Assembly (NCBI RefSeq): GCF_900156265.1
Contig: NZ_FTNE01000019.1
Span: 1-64,000 of the forward strand
DNA length: 64,000 nt
Direction of reading: 5' to 3'
Source: Acidiphilium rubrum
Lineage (GTDB): Bacteria; Pseudomonadota; Alphaproteobacteria; Acetobacterales; Acetobacteraceae
In this document: in pieces, positions 16,373-25,616 of the stretch
Position numbering within the stretch: position 1 is the stretch's first letter
How the letters are laid out: every line of letters starts with the position of its first letter
Program-made: the position numbers and the translations under genes
The notes under the pieces: generated by a model
What the model saw: the letters and a program-made list of their open reading frames with translations, nothing else
Told to the model about the DNA's origin: nothing
The model's database searches: none

Positions 16373-18137
16373 ACTCCATCATGGTCGCCGAGCCGGATTG
16401 GATGGCGGCGAGCAACGCGCCGGTCTGCGGCAACAAGCGCTCCATGAAGAATTTCGCTGTCTGCACCTTGGCGCGATAAAACTGTGCATCCTCGCTCTCC
16501 GCCTTCGGTGCCGCGATCGCGACCATCCGCGCCCAGACGAACGCGAGTGCCGCCAGCCCGAACAGCCGCAGATAATCGACCGATGCCGCGCCGATTTCAT
16601 CATGGTTCGACATAGCGTTTTCCATGATGAACCCAGTCGCGATCTGCACATGCTCGATCGCCTGCTGCAACGGCGGCAGGAACGGCGCCAGCGCCAAGTT
16701 GCCCTCATGCGCCTCGATAAATTCCAGCACCGGATCGAGGAAACGGGTGAGCAGCCGCCCGCCATCCTGCGGCAACTTGCGCCCTACCAGATCGAGCGCC
16801 TGGATGCCGTTGGTGCCTTCATACAGCATCGAAATCCGCGCATCGCGCACGTATTGCTCGATGCCATGGTCACGAATATAGCCGTGCCCGCCGTAGGTCT
16901 GCACCGCCAACGAGGCAATCTCGAAGCCCAGATCGGTGAACATCGCTTTGACGATCGGCGTCATCAACGAGGCGAAATCATCCGCCGCCTGCTTTGCATC
17001 GCTATCGTCCGATTTCGCGAGTATCTCCAACTCGCGCGCCACCCAGCCCGCGAGCGCACGGCAGCCCTCGATGTAGGCGCGCATGGTGAGCAACATGCGC
17101 CGCACATCCGGGTGCACCATGATTGGATCGGCCTGCTTGTCCTCGGCCTTGATGCCGGTCAGCGAGCGCCCCTGAATCCGATCCCGCGCATAGGCGACCG
17201 CATTCTGATAGGCGGTTTCAGCAACACCAAGCCCCTGGATTCCCACCGAAAGTCGTTCCGTATTCATCATGGTGAACATCGCGCGCAAACCCTTGTGCGC
17301 CTCGCCCACCAGCCAGCCCGTCGCACCATCGAAACTCATGGCACACGTCGCCGACGCCTTGATGCCCATTTTGTGCTCGATCGCGGTGCATTGCAGCCCG
17401 TTGCGCGGCCCGACCGAACCATCCTCGCGCAGTAGAAATTTCGGCACCACGAACATCGAAATCCCCTTCACGCCGGCCGGTGCGTCCGGCAGGCGGGCGA
17501 GGACGAGGTGGATGATGTTCTCGGTCAGATCGTGCTCGCCGGCGCTGATGAAGATCTTGTTGCCGGTGATGCTGTAGCTGCCGTCATCGTTCGGGACCGC
17601 ACGGGTGCGCAGCATGCCGAGATCGGTGCCGCAATGCGGTTCGGTGAGGCACATGGTGCCGGACCATTTGCCGGATACCAGATTGGGCAAATAGGTTTGT
17701 TTCTGCTCCTCGCTGCCGGCGTGTTTGAGCGCGACATAGGCGCCATGCGTGAGGCCGGGATAGAGACCGAACGCGACATTGGCGGAGCAGAGCATCTCTT
17801 CGATCATCATCGCGGCCGGGATCGGCATGCCCTGGCCGCCAAAAGCGGGGTCGGCCCCCATGGCGGTCCAGCCGCCATCGCAGAACGCCTTGTAGGCGTC
17901 CTTGAAGCCGGTGGGCGTGCGAACGACGCCGTTTTCGTAGGTACAGCCTTCAAGATCACCCGACTGGTTGAGTGGAAACAGCACGCCCTCGGAGAATTTC
18001 GCGGCTTCGTCGAGCACGCTGTCGATCAGTTCGGGGGTGAAGTCCTCGTTGCCGGGCAGGGCCGCGATGTCGTTGCTGTCGAACAGCTGGTGCAGGACGA
18101 AGCGCATATCTTCAAGCGGGGCTTTGTAGAGGGGCAT
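16353..18137 (-). CDS. Acyl-CoA dehydrogenase, long form with C-terminal extension
   Basis: A 594-residue FAD-dependent acyl-CoA dehydrogenase catalysing the first alpha,beta-desaturation of beta-oxidation. It starts MPLYKAPLEDMRFVLHQLF, the N-terminus typical of the long subgroup of about 590-600 residues that includes DmdC-like enzymes. The middle domain has the FAD-binding CLTEPHCGTDLG motif (about residues 163-174) and ITGNKIFISAGEHD. The C-terminal helical part contains NTERLSVGIQGLGVAE and QTYGGHGYIRDHGIEQYVRD. The chain-length preference cannot be read from sequence; the DmdC resemblance does not prove a dimethylsulphoniopropionate pathway. It lies 21 bp downstream of fadB on the same strand with fadA, so an oxidation operon is likely. 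The start is followed upstream by a purine-rich stretch suitable as a ribosome binding site. Confidence 0.9.
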   Translation of the reverse strand: MPLYKAPLEDMRFVLHQLFDSNDIAALPGNEDFTPELIDSVLDEAAKFSEGVLFPLNQSGDLEGCTYENGVVRTPTGFKDAYKAFCDGGWTAMGADPAFGGQGMPIPAAMMIEEMLCSANVAFGLYPGLTHGAYVALKHAGSEEQKQTYLPNLVSGKWSGTMCLTEPHCGTDLGMLRTRAVPNDDGSYSITGNKIFISAGEHDLTENIIHLVLARLPDAPAGVKGISMFVVPKFLLREDGSVGPRNGLQCTAIEHKMGIKASATCAMSFDGATGWLVGEAHKGLRAMFTMMNTERLSVGIQGLGVAETAYQNAVAYARDRIQGRSLTGIKAEDKQADPIMVHPDVRRMLLTMRAYIEGCRALAGWVARELEILAKSDDSDAKQAADDFASLMTPIVKAMFTDLGFEIASLAVQTYGGHGYIRDHGIEQYVRDARISMLYEGTNGIQALDLVGRKLPQDGGRLLTRFLDPVLEFIEAHEGNLALAPFLPPLQQAIEHVQIATGFIMENAMSNHDEIGAASVDYLRLFGLAALAFVWARMVAIAAPKAESEDAQFYRAKVQTAKFFMERLLPQTGALLAAIQSGSATMMEFEDAAF

Positions 18138-18158
18138 CGGTCTCTCCGTTCGGTTGGA

Positions 18159-20519
18159 TCAATTACGCAAAGGTCGGCCGGTTTCCAGCGTGTGTTTGAT
18201 ACGCGCCTGGGTTTCCTTGGTACGGAACAGCGCCATGAAGGCCTCGCGTTCCAGCGCCATCACATCCGACTCAGTGACCGGGTCAATGATATCCGCATCA
18301 CCGCCGGTCAGCACCCGCGCGAGATTGGCCGAAACCGTCACATCATGCGCGGTCGCCATGCCCTTCTTGCGGAACTCCGCCACCGCCATCCCAAGCCCGA
18401 CCCGGCCGGACTCACCGGGCAGTTGCAGCACGACAGGCTCGGGAGGCCGATATCCCGCCACCTTTGCCAGTGCCAACGCCTTGGCATCGGCCAGCACGCG
18501 CATCCGATTCATCGTAATTCCGTCATCGGGTCTCAGGAATTTCAAATCCTTCGCATCCGCCGCCGAAGTCGAGACTTTCGCGGTCGAAACCATCTCGAAC
18601 ACTTTGGCCACAGCCGGCATCGGCCCCTTCGGCGCGTCCTTCGGAGTCTGCCAACGTGCCAGCATCGTGGCACAACCGCCCCACCCCGGCACCAGCCCGA
18701 CACCGCATTCCACCAACCCTATGTAGCTCTCGGCGTGGGCCTGCACCGCAGCGCAATGCAGTAGAATCTCGCACCCGCCGCCGAGTGCGCGCCCCGCCGG
18801 CGCACCGATCACCGGGAACGGCGCATAGCGCAACGCCTGATAGGTTTTCTGACCGTCCTTGATGCTGCCTTCAATCTTGCCCCACATCCGCAAATTCGCG
18901 GCGAACACCGCAAGTCCAAGATTGGCCCCGACCGAGAAATTCTCCCGGCCCGGCCCCGCGCGGAGATTTTCGTTATAGATTACCAGCGCCTGGTAACTCT
19001 TGGCGACCAGTGCAACGGTTTTATCAAGCAACGATAAAATATCGCCGTCCAGCGAATTCATAATCGAGTGGAACTCAAAACACAGAACACCATCACCGAT
19101 ATCCCACACCGACGCCGATTTATTGGTCAACACTGGCTTCTGGCCGCGCTTGATATCTTCGAGTAACACAACGCCCGCGGGACGTCGCACCGGGCGATAA
19201 GTGCCCGCGCTGTCGAATTGCATCAAGGCACCGTCGACAGTTTTATAAAATGTCCCGTCTACAAGCTTCGCCAGGATCGGTGGCACCGCAATGCCGAGCG
19301 GACCCAACCGCTCGGCGACCCACGCCGCGCCAAGCTTGTCGATCAACTCGAACGGGCCGTATTTCCAAGTATAGCCCAGGCGCATCGCCTCATCGATGTT
19401 GCTGATGTCATCGGCAATCTCGGGTACCAGTGCCGCCGCATAGGCGAGCACCCGCCCGAGCACGCCCCAGGCGTATTGACCGGCAACGCTCTTGGCGCCC
19501 ACCAGCTTCTTCAGATCCTTTTTGGCGTCCTTCACCTCGGCGATGTCGGATTTCGTGGTCTTGCGCCATTCCAGCACGCCACCGGCGGCCGCCTTGAGCG
19601 ACAAGGTCTCGCGCAACGCCTCTGCCCCCCGGCCGCTGCGCCGATAAAACCCACCCTTGCCTTTTCGGCCGGTATAGCCTTGATCGATCATCATGCCGAT
19701 CATCGGCATGTCCCGATTCATCGCATGAAACGCATCCCCTGGCGGCAACAACCGCGCGAGCGATGCATTGACATGCGGCCCCAGATCGATCCCGACCAGA
19801 TCCATCAACCCGAACACGCCGGTCGATGGCAACCCCATCGGCTTGCCCATGATCGCATCGGCATCCTCGATTTCGATGCCCATCTCCATCGCCAGCACCA
19901 GCGCCGTCTGGATCCAGTAGGTCCCAATCCGGTTAGCGATGAAGCCCGGCGTATCACGGCACGCGATTACTGATTTGCCGAGCATCACGTCACAAAACCG
20001 CGTGATAGAATCGACGGCGTTTGCATTCGTCTCCGGTCCGGTGACCAGTTCGAGCAGCCGCATGTAGCGTGGCGGATTGAAGAAATGCGTGATCACGAAA
20101 TCCGGCCGCAGGCTTGCCGGCATCGCCGCCATCAATTCGGCAAGCGGAATCGTCGATGTGTTGGATGACACGACCGAACCCGGCTTCCGCACCGCGGCCA
20201 GCCGCGCATACAGCGCCTGCTTGACATCGAGCCGCTCGATCACCGCCTCGACGATCCAGTCGCACGCGGCCAGACGCGCGAAATCATCCTCGGTGTTGCC
20301 CGGCGTGATAAGGCGCGCCGCCTTCGCTGACATCAAAGGCGCCGGCTCGATTTTTTTGAACCGCTCGATCGCCCCTTTGGCAATCGCGTTGCGATCCGCG
20401 CTGCCCGGCTTGACGATATCGAGCAGCATCACCTTCACACCGGCATTGGCAACATGTGCGGCAATCGCCGCCCCCATCACGCCCGCGCCGATCACTGCAA
20501 CCGATTTGATTTCGGACAT
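18159..20519 (-). CDS. fadB: 3-hydroxyacyl-CoA dehydrogenase / enoyl-CoA hydratase, bifunctional
   Basis: A 786-residue multifunctional beta-oxidation enzyme with the dehydrogenase half first, as in the FadN/FadB-like arrangement. The NAD Rossmann fold is at the very start (SVAVIGAGVMGAAIAAHVAN). Catalytic residues lie in FFNPPRYMRLLELV and the helical domain has GFIANRIGTYWIQTAL. The C-terminal part is a crotonase fold (FSVGANLGLAVFAANLRMWG, ALGGGCEILLHCAAVQAHAE, GLVECGVGLVPGWGG). The start MSEIKSVAVIG is chosen because its ATG overlaps the fadA stop by one base (TGATG), a sign of translational coupling; an upstream in-frame ATG exists but adds unrelated residues. Together with the neighbouring thiolase and dehydrogenase it completes steps two to four of beta-oxidation. 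Confidence 0.9.
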   Translation of the reverse strand: MSEIKSVAVIGAGVMGAAIAAHVANAGVKVMLLDIVKPGSADRNAIAKGAIERFKKIEPAPLMSAKAARLITPGNTEDDFARLAACDWIVEAVIERLDVKQALYARLAAVRKPGSVVSSNTSTIPLAELMAAMPASLRPDFVITHFFNPPRYMRLLELVTGPETNANAVDSITRFCDVMLGKSVIACRDTPGFIANRIGTYWIQTALVLAMEMGIEIEDADAIMGKPMGLPSTGVFGLMDLVGIDLGPHVNASLARLLPPGDAFHAMNRDMPMIGMMIDQGYTGRKGKGGFYRRSGRGAEALRETLSLKAAAGGVLEWRKTTKSDIAEVKDAKKDLKKLVGAKSVAGQYAWGVLGRVLAYAAALVPEIADDISNIDEAMRLGYTWKYGPFELIDKLGAAWVAERLGPLGIAVPPILAKLVDGTFYKTVDGALMQFDSAGTYRPVRRPAGVVLLEDIKRGQKPVLTNKSASVWDIGDGVLCFEFHSIMNSLDGDILSLLDKTVALVAKSYQALVIYNENLRAGPGRENFSVGANLGLAVFAANLRMWGKIEGSIKDGQKTYQALRYAPFPVIGAPAGRALGGGCEILLHCAAVQAHAESYIGLVECGVGLVPGWGGCATMLARWQTPKDAPKGPMPAVAKVFEMVSTAKVSTSAADAKDLKFLRPDDGITMNRMRVLADAKALALAKVAGYRPPEPVVLQLPGESGRVGLGMAVAEFRKKGMATAHDVTVSANLARVLTGGDADIIDPVTESDVMALEREAFMALFRTKETQARIKHTLETGRPLRN

Positions 20520-21655
20520 CAAACCGCCTCCAGCACCGTAGCGATCCCCTGCCCACCGCCGATGCACTGCGTCGCCAGCGCATACCGCCCGCCCTGGCGC
20601 TGCAACAACTGCGCCGCCTTGCCGGTAATCCGCGCCCCGGTCGCGCCGAGCGGGTGGCCAAGAGCGATGGCCCCACCATCAAGATTGACGCGCGCGGCCT
20701 CAAGCTCCAACTCGCGCATGCAGGCCAGCGCCTGGGATGCGAAGGCCTCGTTCAACTCGACCACATCGATGTCGCGCGCCGTAATGCCTGCCCGCGCCAG
20801 CGCCTTGCGCGACGCCGCGACCGGCCCGATGCCCATGATATCCGGCGCGCAACCGGCCACTGCCACCGCGGCGATCCGCGCCATCACGGTCAGACCATGC
20901 GTGCGCGCATAATCCTCCGAACACACCAGCACGGCAGAAGCGCCATCGGTCAGCGGCGAGGATGTACCGGCGGTCACAGTGCCGTTGGCATCGAACGCCG
21001 GTTTCAAGCTGGCAAACCCCTCGCGCGAGGCGTCGTGGCGAATGCACTCGTCCTGCGTCGCGTTCGCCTTGCTCAGCGTGATCGGCACGATCTCATCGGC
21101 CAGACGCCCAGCCGTCTGCGCGGCCGATGCCTTCATATGGCTTGCCAGCGCGAACTCCTCCTGCGCTTCGCGGGTAATCTGCCAGCGCTGGGCGACGTTT
21201 TCGGCGGTGTCGCCCATTCCCATGTAGGCCGCGGGGTTTTTTGCATGCAGCGCGGGCGAGGGCATCGGATTGTATCCACCCATCGGCACCCGCGTCATGC
21301 TCTCCACGCCCACCGCAATGAACGCCTCGCCCGCCCCCATCGCAATCGCGCCCGCCGCCATATGGATCGAATACATCGATGATCCGCAGAACCGGTTGAC
21401 CGTGGCACCCGCGACCGTAATCGGCAGATCTGCCAGCAGCGCAATCAGCCGCGCCACGTTCAGCCCCTGCTCGGCCTCGGGAAACGCGCAACCGACAATA
21501 ATATCCTCGATGTCTTCCGGGTTCACCTTGCTGCGCGCCACCAGAGCGCGTACCACCTCCGCCGCCATTTCATCGGGGCGCACCCGGGTCAGCCCCCCCT
21601 TTCGGGCCGGTGCGAGCGGGGAACGGGCATAACCGGCAATGACAGCATTGGTCAT
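20519..21655 (-). CDS. fadA: Acetyl-CoA acyltransferase (3-ketoacyl-CoA thiolase)
   Basis: A 378-residue thiolase that cleaves 3-ketoacyl-CoA with CoA, the last step of beta-oxidation. The nucleophile is Cys90 in NRFCGSSMYSIHMAAGAIAMG read in pieces. The other catalytic residues are the His of ALGHPLGATGARI and the Cys of ATQCIGGGQGIATVLEAV at the C-terminus. Length and motif spacing are normal for the family. It is the first structural gene after the MerR regulator on the same strand (24-bp gap from the regulator's stop to this start, read in the transcription direction) and its stop overlaps the fadB start by one base. A biosynthetic acetoacetyl-CoA thiolase role is less likely given the operon. 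Confidence 0.9.
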   Translation of the reverse strand: MTNAVIAGYARSPLAPARKGGLTRVRPDEMAAEVVRALVARSKVNPEDIEDIIVGCAFPEAEQGLNVARLIALLADLPITVAGATVNRFCGSSMYSIHMAAGAIAMGAGEAFIAVGVESMTRVPMGGYNPMPSPALHAKNPAAYMGMGDTAENVAQRWQITREAQEEFALASHMKASAAQTAGRLADEIVPITLSKANATQDECIRHDASREGFASLKPAFDANGTVTAGTSSPLTDGASAVLVCSEDYARTHGLTVMARIAAVAVAGCAPDIMGIGPVAASRKALARAGITARDIDVVELNEAFASQALACMRELELEAARVNLDGGAIALGHPLGATGARITGKAAQLLQRQGGRYALATQCIGGGQGIATVLEAV

Positions 21656-21679
21656 GATAGTGACTGGCTCCTGAAAATT

Positions 21680-22144
21680 TTATTTTTGCAGTTTCTGGAT
21701 CGCGATTTCCGACTGGCGCTCGATATCACCAAGCTCGGCAAGACTCTGTTCAAGCGCGGCACGCTGCTCCTGCAGCTTCGCAATCCGCTTGCGCACGGCA
21801 GCCAACAACTGGCGCACCTGGGTATGCTGCGTCGGGTCGATATCGTACAGGTCGAGATAATCCTTAATCTCCCGCAACGAAAAACCCAGCCGCTTGCCGC
21901 GCAAAATCAACATCAGCCGCGCCCGATCGCGCGGTGTGTAGACGCGCGTGGTGCCGGCCCGGCTCGGGTTAACCAGCCCCTTGTCCTCATAGAAGCGAAT
22001 GGTCCGGGCGGTCACGCCAAGCTGGCGCGCCAATTGGCTTACCGAATACAGCGCGCGTGGTGTCCCGCCGGCATCCGCAACCTCCCGCTCATGGCGCGCA
22101 TGCAGCGCAGCCATCGCCGGGCTCTCAGTCGTCAATACAGTCAT
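21680..22144 (-). CDS. MerR-family regulator of the beta-oxidation operon
   Basis: A 154-residue dimeric DNA-binding regulator. The winged-helix N-terminal domain reads YSVSQLARQLGVTARTIRFYEDKGL, RAGTTRVYTPRDRARL and GKRLGFSLREIKDYLDLYD, followed by a coiled coil (about residues 110-150, KRIAKLQEQRAALEQSLAEL) for dimerisation. It has no cysteine-rich metal site. Relatives sit beside acyl-CoA dehydrogenase genes in many Proteobacteria, and here it is immediately upstream of fadA on the same strand. I prefer the start at 22144 (AGGAT upstream). An ATG at 22198 would add an odd AT-rich 18-residue segment and would swallow the GAAAC-AAA-GTTTC palindrome that looks like its operator. Control of the fad genes is inferred from position. 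Confidence 0.82.
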   Translation of the reverse strand: MTVLTTESPAMAALHARHEREVADAGGTPRALYSVSQLARQLGVTARTIRFYEDKGLVNPSRAGTTRVYTPRDRARLMLILRGKRLGFSLREIKDYLDLYDIDPTQHTQVRQLLAAVRKRIAKLQEQRAALEQSLAELGDIERQSEIAIQKLQK

Positions 22145-22163
22145 GCCCAATCCTGGATATTTT

Positions 22164-22176
22164 GAAACAAAGTTTC
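22164..22176. promoter_or_regulatory. Candidate operator GAAAC-AAA-GTTTC upstream of the MerR gene
   Basis: A perfect 5-bp inverted repeat with a 3-bp centre lies 20-32 bp before the preferred MerR start, in an AT-rich patch that stands out from the surrounding GC-rich DNA. The placement suits autoregulation of the regulator and control of the downstream fad genes. Only the symmetry and the location support this. Confidence 0.4.
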
Positions 22177-22302
22177 CGGTTTCCGTGTCGATGAACATGG
22201 ACGATTCCGCGCGTTTACGCAAAGAGGATGGCTATTACGTATAGGATATACCCCACCGATTGTCCAGTGTCGGAAGCCGATGTTAGGCGACGGTAGCAAG
22301 GC

Positions 22303-22395
22303 CTTCTTTTTTGAAAAAAAGAAGCAAAAAACTTTTATTCGTCGGAGCCCATGCCGGTAAAACCGGCCGTACCTAAATCCAAAAAAGTTTTTTGC
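22303..22395. repeat. Composite palindromic intergenic repeat / terminator, copy 1
   Basis: CTTCTTTTTT at 22303 faces AAAAAAAGAAG at 22314-22324. It is followed by GCAAAAAACTTTT (22324-22336), whose exact reverse complement AAAAGTTTTTTGC ends at 22395; a small CCGGT-AAA-ACCGG hairpin sits in the loop. It lies just past the fadD stop and before the MerR gene, so it can terminate fadD transcription. Confidence 0.7.
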
Positions 22396-22422
22396 CAGTT
22401 TTTTATGAAAACTTAGTCTTCC

Positions 22423-24111
22423 CTATGCCTGAACCTTGGCCATTTCCTCAGCCACCAACTCCTTCTTCGACAATTTACCCACCATCGTCTTCGGCAGGCT
22501 CTCACGAATCTCGACCGTCTTCGGAATCTCGATCCGGTTCAAATGCGCCTGGAGAAATTCGAGTATCTCGGCCTCGGTCGCCGCCGTTCCGGGCCGCAGC
22601 GTCACGAACAGCTTGGGCGCCTGGCCGCGATACGCATCGGGAATGCCGATCGCCACGGCATCCTGCACCGCAGCGTGCTGATACGCCGCCTCCTCGATCA
22701 CGCGGGGATACACGTTGAACCCGCCACACAGGATCAAATCCTTGATCCGGTCGACGATGAACAAATACCCATCCTCATCCAGATACCCGATATCGCCGGT
22801 CCGCAACGCACCATCGACAAAGCTCGCCGCGGTCTCCGCCGGCCGGTGATAATAGCCGCGCATCACCTGCGGCCCGCGCACGCAAATCTCGCCGCGCGCG
22901 CCCTGCGCCAGCACGACCTCAGGATGGTCGGGGTCACGAATTTCCACAATCGTACCCGGCAGCGCTCGGCCGACCGAGCCGATCTTCACACGGTCCGGTG
23001 GCGTGGTCGTCACGATCGGCGAGGTTTCGGACAGCCCATAGCCTTCCAGAATGGGGCAGCGCGACAGGCGCTGAAACCGCTCCATCCCCTCGAGCGACAT
23101 CGGCGCGCCGCCGGACATGCAGAAATCGATGAACGATAAATCCATCCCCGCACCGGCAGCGTTGCAGATCGCGGTATACAGCGTCGGCACGCCCGGCAGC
23201 ATGGTCGGCCGCTTGCGCGCAATCGTCGCCATCAGCAGTTTCATGTCGAGCCTGGGCAGCAGGATCAACTCGGCGCCGATCGCCACACCCAGATTCATCA
23301 CGCCGGTCATAGCGAAGACATGAAACAGCGGCAGAACGCCCACGATCCGCTCCGTGCCGCGTCCAATCGTCGGGTTCGCCGCCAGAACCTGCTGGATATT
23401 GGCGGTGATATTGGCATGCGTCAGCATCGCGGCCTTCGGCGTGCCGGTGGTGCCGCCGGTATATTGCAGCACCGCGATATCCTGCACCGGATCGATCACG
23501 ACAGGCTTGGGTTTCGCTGCCCCGGCAATCAGCCTATCGAACCGCAGATACACTTCGCCATCCGGCACGGCGGCAAGATCCCTCGCCTTGAACGCGCGGA
23601 ACAGCAACGCTTTCAGCAGCGGAAGGGCCGCCACCATCGAACAGACGATCACCCGGTCCAGCAACCCCTGATCCACCAGCCGGCCGATCTTTGCCTGGAT
23701 CATCGCGATATCCAGCGTCACCATGATCCGCGTGCCAGAGTCCTTGATCTGCCCGGCCAGTTCCCGCTCCGTATACAGCGGATTGAAATTCACGACCGTG
23801 CCGCCGGCCTTCAGGATTGCGAAATACAGGATCACCGAATACGGCGTGTTTGGCAGACACAGACCGACGCACACGCCCTTGCCTACCCCCAGCGCTTGCA
23901 ACCCCGCGGCCGCACGATCGGCCAAATCCGCCACCGTTCCCCAGGTCTGGCCACGCCCCAAAAAATCGATCGCCGGGCGCCCGGCAAACCGGCGCGCCGC
24001 GTCATCGAGCAAATCAATCAGCGGCGTGGGAACGGCAACAAAATCGACATCGGCATGATTGGCGGTAGCGTCCACTTCGGTGTCCTCCAGAGCCGGCCGG
24101 GTTTTGTCCAA
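22423..24111 (-). CDS. fadD: Long-chain fatty acid--CoA ligase
   Basis: A 562-residue AMP-forming acyl-CoA synthetase that activates fatty acids with ATP and CoA before beta-oxidation. ANL-superfamily motifs are in order: P-loop-like YTGGTTGTPKAAMLTH (A3), GYGLSETSPIVTTTP (A5), the TGDIGYLDEDGYLFIVDRIKD core with the adenylate-binding Asp (A7/A8), and the C-terminal catalytic Lys in MVGKLSKKEL (A10). Length is normal. A FadD in this position links substrate activation to the fadA-fadB-acyl-CoA dehydrogenase genes on the same strand beyond the MerR gene, although a strong terminator-like repeat separates them, so it probably has its own promoter in the region above 24111. Exact chain-length specificity is not deducible. 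Confidence 0.9.
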   Translation of the reverse strand: MDKTRPALEDTEVDATANHADVDFVAVPTPLIDLLDDAARRFAGRPAIDFLGRGQTWGTVADLADRAAAGLQALGVGKGVCVGLCLPNTPYSVILYFAILKAGGTVVNFNPLYTERELAGQIKDSGTRIMVTLDIAMIQAKIGRLVDQGLLDRVIVCSMVAALPLLKALLFRAFKARDLAAVPDGEVYLRFDRLIAGAAKPKPVVIDPVQDIAVLQYTGGTTGTPKAAMLTHANITANIQQVLAANPTIGRGTERIVGVLPLFHVFAMTGVMNLGVAIGAELILLPRLDMKLLMATIARKRPTMLPGVPTLYTAICNAAGAGMDLSFIDFCMSGGAPMSLEGMERFQRLSRCPILEGYGLSETSPIVTTTPPDRVKIGSVGRALPGTIVEIRDPDHPEVVLAQGARGEICVRGPQVMRGYYHRPAETAASFVDGALRTGDIGYLDEDGYLFIVDRIKDLILCGGFNVYPRVIEEAAYQHAAVQDAVAIGIPDAYRGQAPKLFVTLRPGTAATEAEILEFLQAHLNRIEIPKTVEIRESLPKTMVGKLSKKELVAEEMAKVQA

Positions 24112-24202
24112 TGCCGTATCGAACTACCGCTTTGGATGATCCCTTGCCGTTAACGTCAATACTACCAAGCCGGCCCCGCCTTGGCAAGAATGCCGCCCGC
24201 GC

Positions 24203-24230
24203 AAAAAAAACGGGGCCCAGAGGACCCCGT
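24203..24230 (-). terminator. Rho-independent terminator of the cold-shock gene
   Basis: Read on the minus strand, CACGGGGTCC-TCTG-GGCCCCGT forms a GC-rich hairpin with one mismatch followed by an uninterrupted run of eight T. It lies 27 bp after the csp stop codon and is the most classical intrinsic terminator in the window. Confidence 0.85.
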
Positions 24231-24256
24231 GATCGACAACCCCGAAGTCAGAAACT

Positions 24257-24460
24257 TCAGACGGCTTTCAGGTTGATGGCGGCAGCCTTGCCCCGTTCCA
24301 TCGCGATTTCGTATGAGACTTTCTGGCCTTCATTCAGGCCGCGCATGCCCGCTGCCTGAACTGCCGTGATATGAACGAATACATCCTTGCCGCCATCCTG
24401 CGGTACGATGAACCCGAAACCTTTTGTGGTGTTAAACCACTTGACAGTGCCGATCGCCAT
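24257..24460 (-). CDS. Cold-shock domain protein, CspA family
   Basis: A 67-residue single-domain OB-fold protein that binds single-stranded RNA or DNA and acts as an RNA chaperone. It begins [20 protein letters not shown], with RNP-1 (KGFGFI) and RNP-2 (VFVHI) motifs, and ends AAAINLKAV; the length is standard. The ATG at 24460 is chosen because it begins the domain and is preceded by TTAGGAG at good spacing; the frame stays open upstream but encodes nothing conserved. It is monocistronic, flanked by its own terminator and by a 304-bp divergent gap. Temperature control through a long leader is common for this family but cannot be shown here. Confidence 0.93.
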   Translation of the reverse strand: MAIGTVKWFNTTKGFGFIVPQDGGKDVFVHITAVQAAGMRGLNEGQKVSYEIAMERGKAAAINLKAV

Positions 24461-24764
24461 TGTTGCGTCGTCGCTCCTAAGACACACCCACCGTGCGACC
24501 GCCGCACGGCTCAAGAGGGACAACCGGGTTTTGGACGTCTTGGCCGCGTACGGAGACCCGTCTCGTGCAACAAGGCAAGCCAAAGTCGATTGCACAGTTA
24601 ATGACGCAGAAAGATGCGTGCCTGTCAACGCGAATACGCATGGCTTCCGCTATCGATTCACCCTTTCCCGCACGACGTGACAATATTCTCGGCCGATCGC
24701 CCTATTTGCACCCGACCCGACGAACGGCGATAAGCACAAGCGTCTGTTCCAGGGAGGATAATCC
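24461..24764. other. Divergent gap between csp and fghA
   Basis: About 300 bases hold the leader and promoter of the cold-shock gene (minus) and the promoter of the esterase gene (plus). The last bases, CAGGGAGGATAATCC, form a strong ribosome binding site for the GTG start at 24765. I see no small gene and no riboswitch-like fold that I could name. Confidence 0.4.
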
Positions 24765-25616
24765 GTGATCGTATCAAAAAAATTTGAGACAATTTCGGCT
24801 CAGAAAAGCTTCGGCGGCACGCAGAGCGTGTATCGCCATGCGTCCACGGAAACCGGCTGCCCGATGCGCTTCGGCGTGTTCATCCCACCCCAGGCCGCTC
24901 ATCGCCCCGTCCCCGCGCTCTACTACCTCGCCGGTCTCACCTGCACCGAAGAGAATTTCGTGGTCAAGGCCGGTGCGCAGCGCATCGGCGCCGAACTCGG
25001 CATCGCGCTGATCGCGCCTGATACCTCGCCCCGCGGCCTGCACTACCCCAGCGAAGACGATGCCTACGATTTCGGCTCCGGCGCCGGCTTCTATGTCGAT
25101 GCGACCGAAGCACCCTGGCAGACCGGCTATCGCATGTATTCCTACATCAGCCGCGAACTGCCCGACCTGTTGAACGCCGAACTCCCGATCGATCCCGCCC
25201 GCATCGGCATCTTCGGCCATTCGATGGGCGGCCACGGCGCGTTGACCATCGCGCTCAAACACCCCGAAACCTTTAAATCGGTCTCCGCCTTCGCGCCCAT
25301 CGTGTCACCGATGCGCTGCCCCTGGGGCGAAAAGGCGCTCACCGGCTACCTCGGCACCGACCGCAATGCCTGGCGTGCGTACGACGCGACTGCCCTGATC
25401 GAAGAGCGCGGCTGGGCCGGCCCGCCGATCCTGATCGATCAAGGCACCGCCGATCCGTTCCTCGAGCGCGAACTCAAGCCCGAACTGATCCGCGCAGCGT
25501 GCGCCGCAAAAACCATCCCACTCGATCTGCGGATGCAGGACGGTTACGATCATTCGTATTTTTTCATCGCAACCTTCATGGACGATCATTTGCGCCACCA
25601 CGCCAGATATTTGTGA
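24765..25616 (+). CDS. fghA: S-formylglutathione hydrolase
   Basis: A 283-residue alpha/beta-hydrolase (esterase D family) that hydrolyses S-formylglutathione to formate and glutathione, the second step of glutathione-dependent formaldehyde detoxification. The nucleophile elbow GHSMGGHGAL places catalytic Ser at residue 153. YLAGLTCTEENF and GLHYPSEDDAYDFGSGAGFYVDAT (in pieces) are strong family signatures, and the C-terminal DHSYFFIATFMDDHLRHHA supplies the catalytic His. The GTG start is preceded by an excellent AGGGAGGA. No class III alcohol dehydrogenase gene lies next to it, so its partner must be elsewhere. Transcription likely ends at the perfect 11-bp inverted repeat that spans the stop codon. 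Confidence 0.92.
   Translation: MIVSKKFETISAQKSFGGTQSVYRHASTETGCPMRFGVFIPPQAAHRPVPALYYLAGLTCTEENFVVKAGAQRIGAELGIALIAPDTSPRGLHYPSEDDAYDFGSGAGFYVDATEAPWQTGYRMYSYISRELPDLLNAELPIDPARIGIFGHSMGGHGALTIALKHPETFKSVSAFAPIVSPMRCPWGEKALTGYLGTDRNAWRAYDATALIEERGWAGPPILIDQGTADPFLERELKPELIRAACAAKTIPLDLRMQDGYDHSYFFIATFMDDHLRHHARYL

Noticed and set aside
20519-20567. Longer N-terminus for the fadB product starting at 20567
   Set aside because: The extra 16 residues (MHRRWAGDRYG...) lie inside the fadA 3' end and have no homology to the Rossmann-fold start; the ATG at 20519 has the TGATG overlap.
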